Shown piece after piece: positions 10,168 through 18,684 of a stretch of 58,527 nucleotides of DNA. The stretch comes from an uncultured Eubacteriales bacterium (lineage in GTDB: Bacteria; Bacillota; Clostridia; Oscillospirales; Acutalibacteraceae): contig OMUY01000029.1 of NCBI GenBank assembly GCA_900314355.1, positions 1 to 58,527 of the forward strand, read 5' to 3'. A program made the position numbers and the translations under genes. Each line of letters opens with the position of its first letter. Position 1 is the stretch's first letter. The notes beneath the pieces are model-generated. The model saw only the letters and a list, made by a program, of their open reading frames with translations, was not told the origin of the DNA and ran no database searches.

Positions 10168-10671
10168 ATGAAAAAGAAAAATATCATTAAAAAAACAGCC
10201 GCGTTATTATTCGCCGCCGCGATGATTTTCGCGTTGTCGTCATGCGGCAGCAAAGACGCAGAGACGTCCACCGCTCCCGTGACATTTCCGCCGGAAACGG
10301 AGGAAGCCATGACAGGCGATTTTCACGACACTGTTTATATTCAGATTAACGGCGGAACGAAATATGCGATAAAAATGGAGGATTCTAAATCCGCGAGACT
10401 TTTTGAAAAAATGATAGGTTCTTCATTGGAAATCGACATGACGGACTACAGAACACTCGGAGTGACGGCGGATATTCCTCAGATAAACGCGTCTGATTCA
10501 AAAAATATCACAGCTGCGCCCGGCGACTTGGTTTTGTACGGGAACGACCAGATAATAATTTTCTTCAATCAGGACTCGTTCAAGTACACAAAGTTGGGCG
10601 AGTTTGAAAACTTTTCCGCATTTTTGAACGACATGCCGAAAAACGGATTTAAGGCTACGTTCTCCTTGTAA
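10168..10671 (+). CDS. Lipoprotein with cyclophilin-like fold
   Basis: 167 aa. It has a lipoprotein signal: basic KKKNIIKK, a hydrophobic stretch LLFAAAMIFAL, and the lipobox LSSC (Cys about residue 26), so it should be anchored to the outer face of the membrane. After a Thr/Pro/Glu-rich linker, the region from VYIQINGGTKYAI to FKYTKLGEF resembles the small bacterial cyclophilin-like domain (PF18050 type), including GDLVLYGNDQIIIFF. Those proteins have no demonstrated isomerase activity. The ribosome site is weak. A strong terminator follows immediately. Confidence 0.75.
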   Translation: MKKKNIIKKTAALLFAAAMIFALSSCGSKDAETSTAPVTFPPETEEAMTGDFHDTVYIQINGGTKYAIKMEDSKSARLFEKMIGSSLEIDMTDYRTLGVTADIPQINASDSKNITAAPGDLVLYGNDQIIIFFNQDSFKYTKLGEFENFSAFLNDMPKNGFKATFSL

Positions 10672-10689
10672 AAACGGCAAAAAATTTTT

Positions 10690-10722
10690 CTTCCGGAGAA
10701 AGCCGCTCCGGAAGTTTTTTTT
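10690..10722 (+). terminator. Rho-independent terminator
   Basis: Stem CTTCCGGAG (10690-10698) and CTCCGGAAG (10706-10714) with a 7-base loop, followed by eight T. It closes the run that begins at the 6990 promoter. Confidence 0.92.
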
Positions 10723-10770
10723 GAAAAACAATTAAATTTATAAAAGCCTATAAGTTTACGGTAATTTGTG

Positions 10771-10799
10771 TTGAACAAAAAAAATTTTAGTGATATACT
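10771..10799 (+). promoter_or_regulatory. Promoter for metY-like gene
   Basis: TTGAAC at 10771-10776, a 17-base spacer, TATACT at 10794-10799. The start codon is 38 bases downstream, leaving no room for a SAM or other riboswitch. Confidence 0.75.
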
Positions 10800-10836
10800 G
10801 AAAAAGGAAAATATTATTTATTCAGAGAGGTTTTTT

Positions 10837-12111
10837 ATGAGACAGGATACAAAATGCGTTCAGGGCGGATACGTTCCGAAAAACGGAGAATCAAGACTTC
10901 TTCCTATAGTTCAGTCCACTACTTTTAAATATGATACGTCTGAAGAGATGGGAAAGCTTTTTGACCTCAAGGCCGAAGGTTATTTTTATACAAGGCTGCA
11001 GAATCCCACAAACGACAACGTCGCGATGAAAATAGCGCAGCTTGAGGGCGGAAGCGCGGCTATGCTCACAAGCTCGGGTCAGGCGGCGTCGTTTTTCTCT
11101 GTTTTCAATATTGCGTCTGCAGGCGATCACGTTGTTGCGTCGTCGGCTATTTACGGCGGAACTTTCAACCTTTTCAATGTCACAATGAGAAAAATGGGTA
11201 TTGATTTCACTTTTGTCGACCCGGACTGCTCCGATGAGGAGCTTGATAAGGCATTCAAGCCAAACACAAAGGCGGTATTCGGCGAAACAATATCAAACCC
11301 CGCGCTCATTGTTTTCGATATTGAGAGATTTGCGAAGGCGGCTCACGAACACGGCGTTCCTCTCATTGTTGACAATACTTTCGCGACTCCCATAAACTGC
11401 AGACCTTTTGAATTCGGAGCGGACATTGTGACGCATTCAACTACGAAATATATGGACGGTCATGACGCGACCGTAGGCGGATGCGTCGTAGATTCGGGCA
11501 AATTCGACTGGATGGCGCACAAGGATAAATTTCCGGGTCTCTGCGAGCCCGATGAAAGCTACCACGGCATTACTTATGCAACTCAGTTCGGCAATGAAAA
11601 AGCGTACATTACGAAAATGGTAGCTCAGGTTATGAGGGATTTGGGTTCGATTCCGTCGCCGATGAACTCGTATATATTGAATCTCGGTCTTGAATCGCTG
11701 TCGGTCAGAATGAAGCGCCACTGCGAAAACGCGCAGAAAGTAGCGGAATTTCTTGAAAAAAATGACAAAGTCGCGTGGGTGACATATCCCGGACTTAAAT
11801 CGGATAAATATTACGAAAGAGCTAAAAAATATATGCCAAACGGCACTTGCGGCGTTATTTCGTTCGGTCTCAAAGGGGGCAGAAAAGCCGCCGAGGAGTT
11901 TATGAAACACCTTAAAATCGCGATGATCGCAACTCACGTCGCCGACGCGCATACGTGCGTTCTTCATCCCGCGTCGTCTACTCACAGACAGCTTACAGAC
12001 GACGAGCTGAGAGCATGCGGCGTTCTGCCGGAAATGATAAGGTTTTCATGCGGCATAGAGGACGCGGACGATATTATCGGCGATATAAAAGGCGCGCTTG
12101 AGTATATCTGA
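10837..12111 (+). CDS. metY: O-acetylhomoserine sulfhydrylase-type PLP enzyme
   Basis: Cys/Met-metabolism PLP enzyme of 424 aa. It most likely makes homocysteine (or methionine) from O-acetylhomoserine and sulfide. Seen directly: [33 protein letters not shown], and the PLP lysine in [11 protein letters not shown] (K204). Length and the start [12 protein letters not shown] fit MetY, though cystathionine gamma-synthase or lyase relatives share the fold. A TTG 69 bases upstream opens the frame, but the ATG at 10837 has AGAGAGG at 10824-10830. It is a single-gene unit with its own promoter and terminator. Confidence 0.88.
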   Translation: MRQDTKCVQGGYVPKNGESRLLPIVQSTTFKYDTSEEMGKLFDLKAEGYFYTRLQNPTNDNVAMKIAQLEGGSAAMLTSSGQAASFFSVFNIASAGDHVVASSAIYGGTFNLFNVTMRKMGIDFTFVDPDCSDEELDKAFKPNTKAVFGETISNPALIVFDIERFAKAAHEHGVPLIVDNTFATPINCRPFEFGADIVTHSTTKYMDGHDATVGGCVVDSGKFDWMAHKDKFPGLCEPDESYHGITYATQFGNEKAYITKMVAQVMRDLGSIPSPMNSYILNLGLESLSVRMKRHCENAQKVAEFLEKNDKVAWVTYPGLKSDKYYERAKKYMPNGTCGVISFGLKGGRKAAEEFMKHLKIAMIATHVADAHTCVLHPASSTHRQLTDDELRACGVLPEMIRFSCGIEDADDIIGDIKGALEYI

Positions 12112-12123
12112 CGAAAAAAATTG

Positions 12124-12171
12124 TCCGGCGTATTTTGATTTTTATAAAATTTTGAAATGCGCCGGATTTTT
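12124..12171 (+). terminator. Terminator after metY-like gene
   Basis: Stem TCCGGCG (12124-12130) pairs with CGCCGGA (12160-12166), followed by five T. The loop is long (29 bases) but contains further A/T pairing. Confidence 0.75.
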
Positions 12172-12184
12172 ATTGTAAAATCGC

Positions 12185-12212
12185 TTGACAAAAGAAATTT
12201 TGTTGATATAAT
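12185..12212 (+). promoter_or_regulatory. Promoter of thrS T-box transcript
   Basis: TTGACA at 12185-12190, a 16-base spacer, TATAAT at 12207-12212. The leader of about 330 bases that follows holds the T-box. Confidence 0.85.
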
Positions 12213-12219
12213 GAAATCA

Positions 12220-12480
12220 AATCGTTGAAAGAGAACGGATTTTTAATTGAACGAACGAAACAGAGAGCCGTTTGTCTGCTGAGAAAACGGTATCGGCGTG
12301 TAAAAATCCCACCGCTCCGGAGAGCCGGCGAAAACGAAATTTTTCGATTAAACCGGACGTTATCCTTGCGTGAACAGGAATTTGAGAGGTCGGTATTTTT
12401 CCGGCAATACGGGTGGAACCGTGGAACTGAAAATATTCAGCTTCATCCCGAGCAGTTTTTGCGGGACGGAGTTTTTTTAT
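12220..12480 (+). promoter_or_regulatory. T-box leader controlling thrS
   Basis: The T-box bulge sequence GGGTGGAACC lies at 12411-12420. A terminator follows: CTTCATCCCG (12441-12450) pairs with CGGGACGGAG (12462-12471), then seven T. The T-box CGGG can instead pair with the CCCG of the terminator to form the antiterminator. A long-range helix of nine pairs joins 12237-12245 with 12301-12309 and may be the base of stem I. Because the next gene is thrS, uncharged tRNA-Thr is the expected ligand. ACG and ACC triplets are candidates for the specifier, but I could not place it with confidence. The open frame that crosses this leader is not a gene. Confidence 0.92.
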
Positions 12481-12549
12481 TTTATTTAAAAAACCTGTCC
12501 GGAAATTTTATTTTTTTTACGTTCATCTTAAATTCAGGAGGAAAATAAA

Positions 12550-14493
12550 ATGGTGAAAGTAACGCTCAAAGACGGCTCTGTAAAAGAGTTCGCGGAAAAT
12601 ACAACAGCGGCGGATATAGCAGGGCAATTAAGCGCCGGTCTTTACAGAAAAGCTTGCGCCGCGAAAATCGACGGCGTTGTATCCGATTTAAGAACGCCGG
12701 TAACTAAAGACTGCACGCTTGAAATACTCGAATTTGACGACGAGGACGGGCAGAGAGCTTTCAATCATACCGCATCCCACATCATGGCTCAGGCCGTCAA
12801 AAGACTTTATCCAGACGCCAAGCTTGCGATAGGACCCGCCATAGACAACGGCTTCTACTACGATTTTGACGTAGAAAAGCCTTTCACGCCGGAGGACCTT
12901 GAGAAAATCGAGACCGAAATGAAAAAAATAGTCAAGGAAAATCTTCCGCTTGAAAAATTCGAGCTTTCTTCCGACGACGCCGTAAAGATGATGGAGGAAA
13001 AGAACGAGCCGTACAAGGTAGAGCTTATTAAAGAACACGCTTCAAAGGGCGAAAAAATTTCGTTTTACAAACAGGGCGAATTTACGGAACTATGCGCCGG
13101 TCCCCACTTAATGAGCACGGGCGAGGTCAAGGCGTTCAAACTCACGTCTTCAACAGGCGCTTACTGGAGAGGCGACGAAAACAACAAGATGCTCCAGAGA
13201 ATTTACGGCTCCGCCTTCCCGAAGGCTTCTCAGCTCGAGGAATACCTCACAAACCTTGAAGATGCTAAGAAGAGAGATCACAATAAACTCGGCAGAGAGC
13301 TTGAATTTTTCACGACTGTAGACGTAATCGGACAGGGACTTCCAATTCTTCTTCCAAAGGGCGCGAAAGTCATTCAGATTCTCCAGCGTTTCGTTGAGGA
13401 CGAGGAGGAAAGAAGAGGATGGCTTCTGACAAAGACTCCATACATGGCAAAGAGCGATCTCTACAAGATATCGGGACATTGGGATCATTACAGAGACGGC
13501 ATGTTCATTCTCGGCGACCCCGACAAGGACAAGGAAGTATACGCGCTAAGACCTATGACATGCCCGTTCCAGTATCAGTGCTACCTCAACAGACCGCGTT
13601 CATACAAGGATCTTCCGCTGAGATACGATGAAACATCAACTCTTTTCAGAAACGAAGCTTCTGGCGAAATGCACGGACTTATCAGAGTAAGGCAGTTCAC
13701 GATTTCTGAAGGTCATCTTATGTGCCGCCCCGATCAGCTTGAGGACGAGTTCAGAAGATGTCTTGACCTCGCTATGTACTGCCTTAAAACAATCGGTCTT
13801 ATCGACGACGTTTCATACAGGTTCTCAAAATGGGATCCCAACGACAGGGACAAATATATCGGAACTCCTGAACAGTGGGATGAAGCTCAGGACGCTATGG
13901 AGAGAATACTCAAAGACCTCGGCGTAAAATACAAAGTCGGAATAGGCGAAGCGGCTTTCTACGGACCTAAGCTTGACATTCAGATAAAGAACGTATTCGG
14001 CAAAGAGGATACTCTAATCACGATTCAGATTGACCAGATGCTCGCGAAGAACTTCAACATGGTATATACGGACGCCGACGGAGTAAAGAAAAATCCCTAC
14101 ATTATACACAGAACGTCAATGGGCTGCTACGAGAGAACACTCGCGCTTTTGATTGAAAAATACGCAGGAGCTTTCCCGATGTGGCTCGCTCCCGAGCAGG
14201 TAAGGATTCTTCCTATCGCCGACAGACATAAGGAGTACGCGGAAAAACTCAGAGACAAATTTAAAAACGCCGGTCTCAGAGTAACTGTTGACGACAGAAG
14301 CGAAAAGACCGGATGGAAAATCAGAGCCGCTCAAAACGAGAAAATTCCCTATATGCTCGTAGTCGGCGACAAAGAAGCCGAGGACGGCACTATATCGGTC
14401 AGAAAGCGCGGAGAGGGCGATCTCGGCTCGAAGAATATCGATGAATTTTTAAATTCATGTCTCGACGATGTTAAGACGAGAGTAATATGGTAA
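12550..14493 (+). CDS. thrS: Threonyl-tRNA synthetase
   Basis: Class II aminoacyl-tRNA synthetase, 647 aa, charging tRNA-Thr. Domain order is normal: the N-terminal TGS domain (VKVTLKDGSVKEF), the editing domain with HTASH (about 73-77) and CAGPHL (about 182-187), the catalytic core with the motif 2 region FRNEASGEMHGLIRVRQF, and an anticodon-binding domain near the end (WLAPEQVRILPIAD). AGGAGG stands 9 bases before the ATG. Expression is under the T-box upstream. Confidence 0.98.
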   Translation: MVKVTLKDGSVKEFAENTTAADIAGQLSAGLYRKACAAKIDGVVSDLRTPVTKDCTLEILEFDDEDGQRAFNHTASHIMAQAVKRLYPDAKLAIGPAIDNGFYYDFDVEKPFTPEDLEKIETEMKKIVKENLPLEKFELSSDDAVKMMEEKNEPYKVELIKEHASKGEKISFYKQGEFTELCAGPHLMSTGEVKAFKLTSSTGAYWRGDENNKMLQRIYGSAFPKASQLEEYLTNLEDAKKRDHNKLGRELEFFTTVDVIGQGLPILLPKGAKVIQILQRFVEDEEERRGWLLTKTPYMAKSDLYKISGHWDHYRDGMFILGDPDKDKEVYALRPMTCPFQYQCYLNRPRSYKDLPLRYDETSTLFRNEASGEMHGLIRVRQFTISEGHLMCRPDQLEDEFRRCLDLAMYCLKTIGLIDDVSYRFSKWDPNDRDKYIGTPEQWDEAQDAMERILKDLGVKYKVGIGEAAFYGPKLDIQIKNVFGKEDTLITIQIDQMLAKNFNMVYTDADGVKKNPYIIHRTSMGCYERTLALLIEKYAGAFPMWLAPEQVRILPIADRHKEYAEKLRDKFKNAGLRVTVDDRSEKTGWKIRAAQNEKIPYMLVVGDKEAEDGTISVRKRGEGDLGSKNIDEFLNSCLDDVKTRVIW

Positions 14494-14556
14494 TAAAAAT
14501 TTCTGACTGATTTAATCGGACAGAAAATAATAATTATAAAAATGGAGAAAATACAA

Positions 14557-15720
14557 ATGTCGGAAAAATTAAGATACGCTGTTGTCGGAATAGGCAATAT
14601 GGGCGGAAAACACGTTCTTCTTTACAAAGAGGGCGACATCAAGGAAATGGAGCTTGTCGCCGTGTGCGATATAAACCCCAAAAAATTTGAATTCGCGCTC
14701 AGTCAGGTTCCCACCCTTCACACCTACACCGATTATTACGAAATGCTCGACAAGGAAAAGCTCGACGCCGTAATAATCGCCGTTCCTCATTATTTCCACC
14801 CTGAATATGTGAAAGCCGCTGTTGAAAGAGGAATAAACGCCCTTTCGGAAAAACCCGCCGGAGTCTATACAAAGGAGGTAAAAGAAGTCGCGAACTTTGT
14901 AAAGGGAACGGATAAGACCGCCGCTTTGATGCTGAATCAGAGGACAAACTGCATTTACAGAAAAGTAAGGGAGCTTGTTCAGTCCGGCGACTACGGTCAG
15001 ATAAGAAGAACAAACTGGATTATCACCGACTGGTACAGAACTCAGTCATATTACAACTCATCCGACTGGAGAGCCACATGGGACGGCGAAGGCGGCGGAG
15101 TTCTTATGAACCAGGCGCCCCATAATATCGACTTATGGCAGTGGATATGCGGAATGCCCAAATCTGTCAGAGCTTTCTGCCACAATGGACTTTGGCACGA
15201 CATCGAGGTCGAGGACGACGTAACAATATATGTTGAATATCCCAATGGCGCAACAGGCGTGTTCATCACGACGACAGGCGACTGCCCCGGCGACAACAGA
15301 TTTGAGATAACTATGGACAGAGCTAAAATAGTCTGCACGTCTTCCGAAATAAAGATGTACGAGCTCAGCTCAAATATAAACGACTACACATACGCCGAAA
15401 ACGACGGATTTACGAAGCTTGAAAGCCACGAGGTAAAAGTCGAAACCGACGGCGAAAATCCGCAGCACGCCGGAGTTGTAAACGCGTTCGCTTCTCATAT
15501 TCTTCACGGCACTCCTCTCGTAGCGGATTATTCCGAAGGAATAAACGGACTCACAATCTGCAACGCCGCTTACCTTTCTTCATGGCTCGGCAAGACTATA
15601 GATCTTCCGCTCGATGAGGATCTTTATCTTGAGGAACTCAACAAGAGAAGAGCTTCGTCAAAGAAAAAGAAAACTGTCAAAGAACAGACAATGAAAAACA
15701 TGGATAAAACTTTCGGCTGA
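14557..15720 (+). CDS. Gfo/Idh/MocA-family oxidoreductase
   Basis: NAD(P)-dependent oxidoreductase of 387 aa acting on a sugar or polyol derivative that cannot be named from sequence. The Rossmann start is YAVVGIGNMGGKHV (about 6-19), with VCDINP next, then the family signature SEKPAGV (about 98-104). The C-terminal alpha/beta domain contains GGGVLMNQAPHNIDLW, whose histidine is a usual catalytic residue. An ATG at 14542 is possible, but GGAGAAAA at 14545-14552 favours 14557. The C-terminal 20 residues are rich in Lys. A strong terminator follows. Confidence 0.88.
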   Translation: MSEKLRYAVVGIGNMGGKHVLLYKEGDIKEMELVAVCDINPKKFEFALSQVPTLHTYTDYYEMLDKEKLDAVIIAVPHYFHPEYVKAAVERGINALSEKPAGVYTKEVKEVANFVKGTDKTAALMLNQRTNCIYRKVRELVQSGDYGQIRRTNWIITDWYRTQSYYNSSDWRATWDGEGGGVLMNQAPHNIDLWQWICGMPKSVRAFCHNGLWHDIEVEDDVTIYVEYPNGATGVFITTTGDCPGDNRFEITMDRAKIVCTSSEIKMYELSSNINDYTYAENDGFTKLESHEVKVETDGENPQHAGVVNAFASHILHGTPLVADYSEGINGLTICNAAYLSSWLGKTIDLPLDEDLYLEELNKRRASSKKKKTVKEQTMKNMDKTFG

Positions 15721-15748
15721 TTCTTTTTCGGGCTTAATTTAAATCAAT

Positions 15749-15779
15749 CCTCCCGCAGAAAAACGGGAGGAATTTTTTT
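15749..15779 (+). terminator. Rho-independent terminator
   Basis: CCTCCCG (15749-15755) pairs with CGGGAGG (15764-15770), followed by AA and seven T. Confidence 0.9.
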
Positions 15780-16279
15780 CGCCGTTTATTTTACGTTTTA
15801 ATAGGCGGTGGATTATTAAAAATTTCTCATCCGCCGAAGTGAAAAACGAAATAAAATGTATTTTTTAATAATTTGTTGTTAGTTCATAATAAATTCACAA
15901 TATATTGAATCAGTCTTAAATTCTGAGATTATTATTCTAAATAAAAATCTGATATCAAGATTTTCCCGCGTTAATGTTCCGATTTATTATATTTTATAAG
16001 AATTCAAATAATTTATACTCTCGTGAGTAATAAAATACAAAAAACTAAATATGTATTTTATTGTAAAAAAATTAATGCAGAATATGGCAATTTACAAAAA
16101 AATATATTGACAATATAATAAAACTGTACTAAATAATAAATGAAAACGAGATAATTTTTGTATCTTGTGAAAGCAATTTTTGGCGTATTTTTATAGTTGT
16201 TAATAAATTATTAACCGCATTATAAAAATTAACAACTTAACCGGCAAAACAAAAACTATAGAGAGGGGGTGCCATTTAA
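15780..16279. other. AT-rich gene-free stretch
   Basis: About 500 bases with no credible coding frame and visibly higher A+T than the flanking genes. The only clear signal is the promoter at 16107-16135 near its right end. I see no repeat, tRNA or riboswitch here. Confidence 0.6.
16107..16135 (+). promoter_or_regulatory. Promoter before broken secreted-protein gene
   Basis: TTGACA at 16107-16112, a 17-base spacer, TAAATA at 16130-16135. A leader of about 140 bases follows before the ATG at 16280. Confidence 0.6.
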
Positions 16280-16286
16280 ATGGCAC
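16269..16286. repeat. Perfect palindrome over a start codon
   Basis: GTGCCATTTAAATGGCAC reads the same on both strands and contains the ATG at 16280. It directly follows the ribosome-site-like GAGAGGGGG. In RNA it could fold over the start; in DNA it could bind a dimeric protein. Confidence 0.7.
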
Positions 16287-16553
16287 GAAAAACATTAGCG
16301 GTAATTCTATCGCTTATTATGGCTTTTACAGCCGTAATTCCGGCATTGGCTTACGACAATGCGGCATCTTATGCTCCTTTATATTGAGACTCTTGACGCG
16401 AGCGATCCCATAAGAACATTCTATGAGGATTATCTTGTAGGCAACGATCTTCAGGCGAGAATAACAGACGAGATTGCCAAAGAGATGAACTACACGGTTA
16501 AAGACGGCGCGGTTCATAAAACTGCGCCGTTTTTTATCGCCGAAAAGCTTTAA
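16280..16553 (+). pseudogene. Frameshifted secreted-protein gene
   Basis: From the ATG at 16280 a typical signal peptide is encoded (basic MARK, hydrophobic TLAVILSLIMAF, cleavage after IPALA), then YDNAASYAPLY and a stop at 16385. In the next frame the coding sense continues without a gap (LYIETLDASDPIRTFYEDYL and on to AEKL, stop 16551-16553). The simplest reading is a one-base frameshift in an exported protein gene that is also short at its C-terminus. I do not recognise the family. It has a promoter and a strong GAGAGGGGG site, so a 35-aa signal-peptide product may still be made. A sequencing error is possible. Confidence 0.6.
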
Positions 16554-16704
16554 TTTTATGATGTCCGTAAAATCGCCGCGAATCGTTTTTTTGCAATTAC
16601 ATATATTGACGGCGTTTTTATTTGCCGGCAAATTTTTTGATTACTTTAGACAAAGCGATATTACTCCCGTTTTATGAAAACAATTTTTTTGACGTCAAAA
16701 AAAA

Positions 16705-16726
16705 CCGCTCGAAATATGTCGAGCGG
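16705..16726 (-). terminator. Terminator of the small-protein pair
   Basis: CCGCTCGA (16705-16712) pairs with TCGAGCGG (16719-16726). On the minus strand the stem is followed directly by eight T. On the plus strand a weaker T-run also follows. Confidence 0.85.
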
Positions 16727-16745
16727 AATTTCTTTTTTTCTGAAA

Positions 16746-16925
16746 TTATTTTGCGAGCATGCTTGACGCTTCCTCGTAAACGTCATCCTTTGTTTTGTAG
16801 ATGGTGCTCTCAAACTCGTCGAGCGATGGAAGAGTAACCGTCTCACCGAATATGGAGGAGATGGAAACTAATATCGAATTGATGAATTTGTAAACCGAAA
16901 GAAAAATCTTTAAAATTGAAATCAT
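16746..16925 (-). CDS. Small amphipathic/hydrophobic protein, 59 aa
   Basis: A 59-aa frame not long enough for usual cut-offs. The N-terminus (MISILKIFLSVYKFINSILV) is a hydrophobic helix with few charges. The C-terminal half (SLDEFESTIYKTKDDVYEEA) is acidic and helical. AAAGGACAGG stands before the ATG. It lies downstream of a second small gene (16983-17126) in the same direction and just before a strong terminator, so the two look like a real transcription unit. The family is not recognised. Membrane association is an inference from the helix. Confidence 0.6.
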   Translation of the reverse strand: MISILKIFLSVYKFINSILVSISSIFGETVTLPSLDEFESTIYKTKDDVYEEASSMLAK

Positions 16926-16982
16926 GATTTTTACCTGTCCTTTTAAAAGCTTTTTTAATTGTTAATGCTGCGTCTTTTCAGC

Positions 16983-17126
16983 TTATTTCTTTTGCGCTTT
17001 GTCGAAAAGATCTTTAAGGGAGTTAAAGATTCCGGCAAGTAAATTGAATAACGATTTGAACATGCCGAGTATGCTGTTCCAATCGACTCTGCCTGAATTC
17101 TTAACGGCTTCTGTCGTTTCCTCCAT
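16983..17126 (-). CDS. Small helical protein, 47 aa
   Basis: A 47-aa frame with an excellent ribosome site (AAAGGAG, 9 bases from the ATG). The first 14 residues are polar (MEETTEAVKNSGRV). The rest (WNSILGMFKSLFNLL, then GIFNSLKDLFDKAQKK) forms an amphipathic helix with Phe/Leu on one face and Lys/Asp/Ser on the other. It lies 57 bases upstream of the 59-aa gene. Similar W-N-x-I-hydrophobic-helix segments occur at the C-termini of exported Clostridia proteins, as I recall, but I cannot confirm a family. Confidence 0.65.
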   Translation of the reverse strand: MEETTEAVKNSGRVDWNSILGMFKSLFNLLAGIFNSLKDLFDKAQKK

Positions 17127-17310
17127 TGTTCTGATCTCCTTTCCCCGAGAATATAGATATTAAGATATTTTATATTTAACTATATAATACAGCTATCTTG
17201 TTGCGGCAGGTTGCGTTAATTGTAAATATTTTATGAATTATTTGCCGTAAATTTGATTAATTATTCATTTTCGCAAATATATCTTTTCCGTCCGAAAGAT
17301 AATGCAAAAT

Positions 17311-17330
17311 CCGGGTTATATCCGGGTTAT
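17311..17330. repeat. 11-base tandem repeat upstream of glyA promoter
   Basis: CCGGGTTATAT (17311-17321) is followed by CCGGGTTAT (17322-17330). The spacing of 11 bases places both copies on one face of the helix, ending 9 bases before the -35 of glyA. A regulator binding site is an inference. Confidence 0.55.
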
Positions 17331-17339
17331 AAATAAATC

Positions 17340-17368
17340 TTGTTTTAAAGATGACGTTATGATATACT
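17340..17368 (+). promoter_or_regulatory. Promoter of glyA-upp
   Basis: TTGTTT at 17340-17345, a 17-base spacer, TATACT at 17363-17368. The start codon is 30 bases downstream. Confidence 0.65.
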
Positions 17369-17398
17369 TTTAAAAAACATATATTAGGAGAGAAAATA

Positions 17399-18649
17399 AT
17401 GTATTCCGATTTTTTTGACGCGGGAAAATATCTTGAAAATTACGATAAAGATGTTGCGGACGCTATAAATCTCGAATTGGGCAGGCAGAGACAAAACATC
17501 GAGCTTATTGCCTCGGAAAATATCGCGTCTCCTGCTGTTATGGCGGCTATGGCGTCGGTTCTCACAAACAAGTACGCCGAAGGATACAGCGGCAGACGAT
17601 ACTACGGCGGATGCGAGGATGTCGATATAGTCGAAAATATCGCCAACGAGAGGGCGAAGGAGCTTTTCGGAGCTGAATATTCAAACGTTCAGCCTCATTC
17701 GGGATCACAGGCCAATATCGGGGTTTATTTTTCTCTGTTAAAACCGGGAGACACGGTCATGGGCATGAGCCTTGACGCCGGCGGTCATCTGACTCACGGC
17801 TCTCCCGTAAATATGTCGGGAAAATATTTCAATTTTGTTCCCTACGGAATTGACGACCAAGGGTTTATCGACTACGACGCGCTTGATAAAAAGGCGAAGG
17901 AAGTACAGCCCAAAATGATAGTCGCCGGCGCATCGGCTTATTCGAGAATAATAGATTTTGAAAGAATAGGCGCGACAGCCAAATCAGTCGGCGCGCTTTT
18001 TATGGTAGATATGGCTCATATCGCCGGACTTGTCGCGGCGGGTCTTCATCCGTCGCCGGTGCCTTACGCGGACGTAGTTACGTCTACTACTCATAAGACG
18101 CTGAGAGGACCGAGAGGCGGACTCATTCTCGCCAAGGAAGAATACAAAAAGGCTCTCAACAAGGGAATTTTCCCGGGAATACAGGGCGGTCCTCTTATGC
18201 ACGTAATCGCGGCAAAAGCGGTATGTTTCGGCGAGGCGTTAAAGCCCGAATTTAAAACTTACGCTCAAAATATTATAGACAACGCTCAGTCTCTGGCAAA
18301 AGGTCTTATTACGAGAAATATCAACATAGTATCGGGCGGAACAGACAACCACCTCATGCTCGTCGATTTGAGAAATACGGGCGTCACAGGCAAAGAGCTT
18401 GAAAACAGACTTGAGGCGGTTCACATTACCGTAAATAAAAACGCCGTTCCGAATGACCCCGAAAAGCCGACTGTCACAAGCGGAATAAGACTCGGCACTC
18501 CTGCAGCCACCACTAGAGGATTTACAACAGAAGATATGGACAAGGTGGCGGAGCTCATCTCGCTTGCTGTCTACGATTTTGACAATAGGAAAGATTATAT
18601 CTCGTCAGAGGTAGAGAAGCTCGTAAAAGCTCATCCCATATATGAATAA
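17399..18649 (+). CDS. glyA: Serine hydroxymethyltransferase
   Basis: PLP enzyme of 416 aa that converts serine and tetrahydrofolate to glycine and methylene-tetrahydrofolate, the main one-carbon source for purine and thymidylate synthesis. Seen: [37 protein letters not shown] and the PLP lysine in [14 protein letters not shown] (K233). Length is normal. AGGAGAG stands before the ATG. The stop is 35 bases before upp with no terminator between, which suggests a two-gene operon joining one-carbon and pyrimidine salvage metabolism. Confidence 0.98.
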   Translation: MYSDFFDAGKYLENYDKDVADAINLELGRQRQNIELIASENIASPAVMAAMASVLTNKYAEGYSGRRYYGGCEDVDIVENIANERAKELFGAEYSNVQPHSGSQANIGVYFSLLKPGDTVMGMSLDAGGHLTHGSPVNMSGKYFNFVPYGIDDQGFIDYDALDKKAKEVQPKMIVAGASAYSRIIDFERIGATAKSVGALFMVDMAHIAGLVAAGLHPSPVPYADVVTSTTHKTLRGPRGGLILAKEEYKKALNKGIFPGIQGGPLMHVIAAKAVCFGEALKPEFKTYAQNIIDNAQSLAKGLITRNINIVSGGTDNHLMLVDLRNTGVTGKELENRLEAVHITVNKNAVPNDPEKPTVTSGIRLGTPAATTRGFTTEDMDKVAELISLAVYDFDNRKDYISSEVEKLVKAHPIYE

Positions 18650-18684
18650 TTGAGTAAATCCCGAAAAAATAGAGGTAAATTATA

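Noticed and set aside
10723-10836. SAM riboswitch before the metY-like gene
   Set aside because: The leader between promoter and start is under 40 bases and has no matching folds.
12225-12548. 107-codon plus-strand frame before thrS
   Set aside because: It lies across the T-box leader, including the T-box bulge and terminator, and its sequence has no protein-like features.
16622-16837. 71-codon plus-strand frame
   Set aside because: It is antisense to the 59-aa gene and runs through that gene's terminator.
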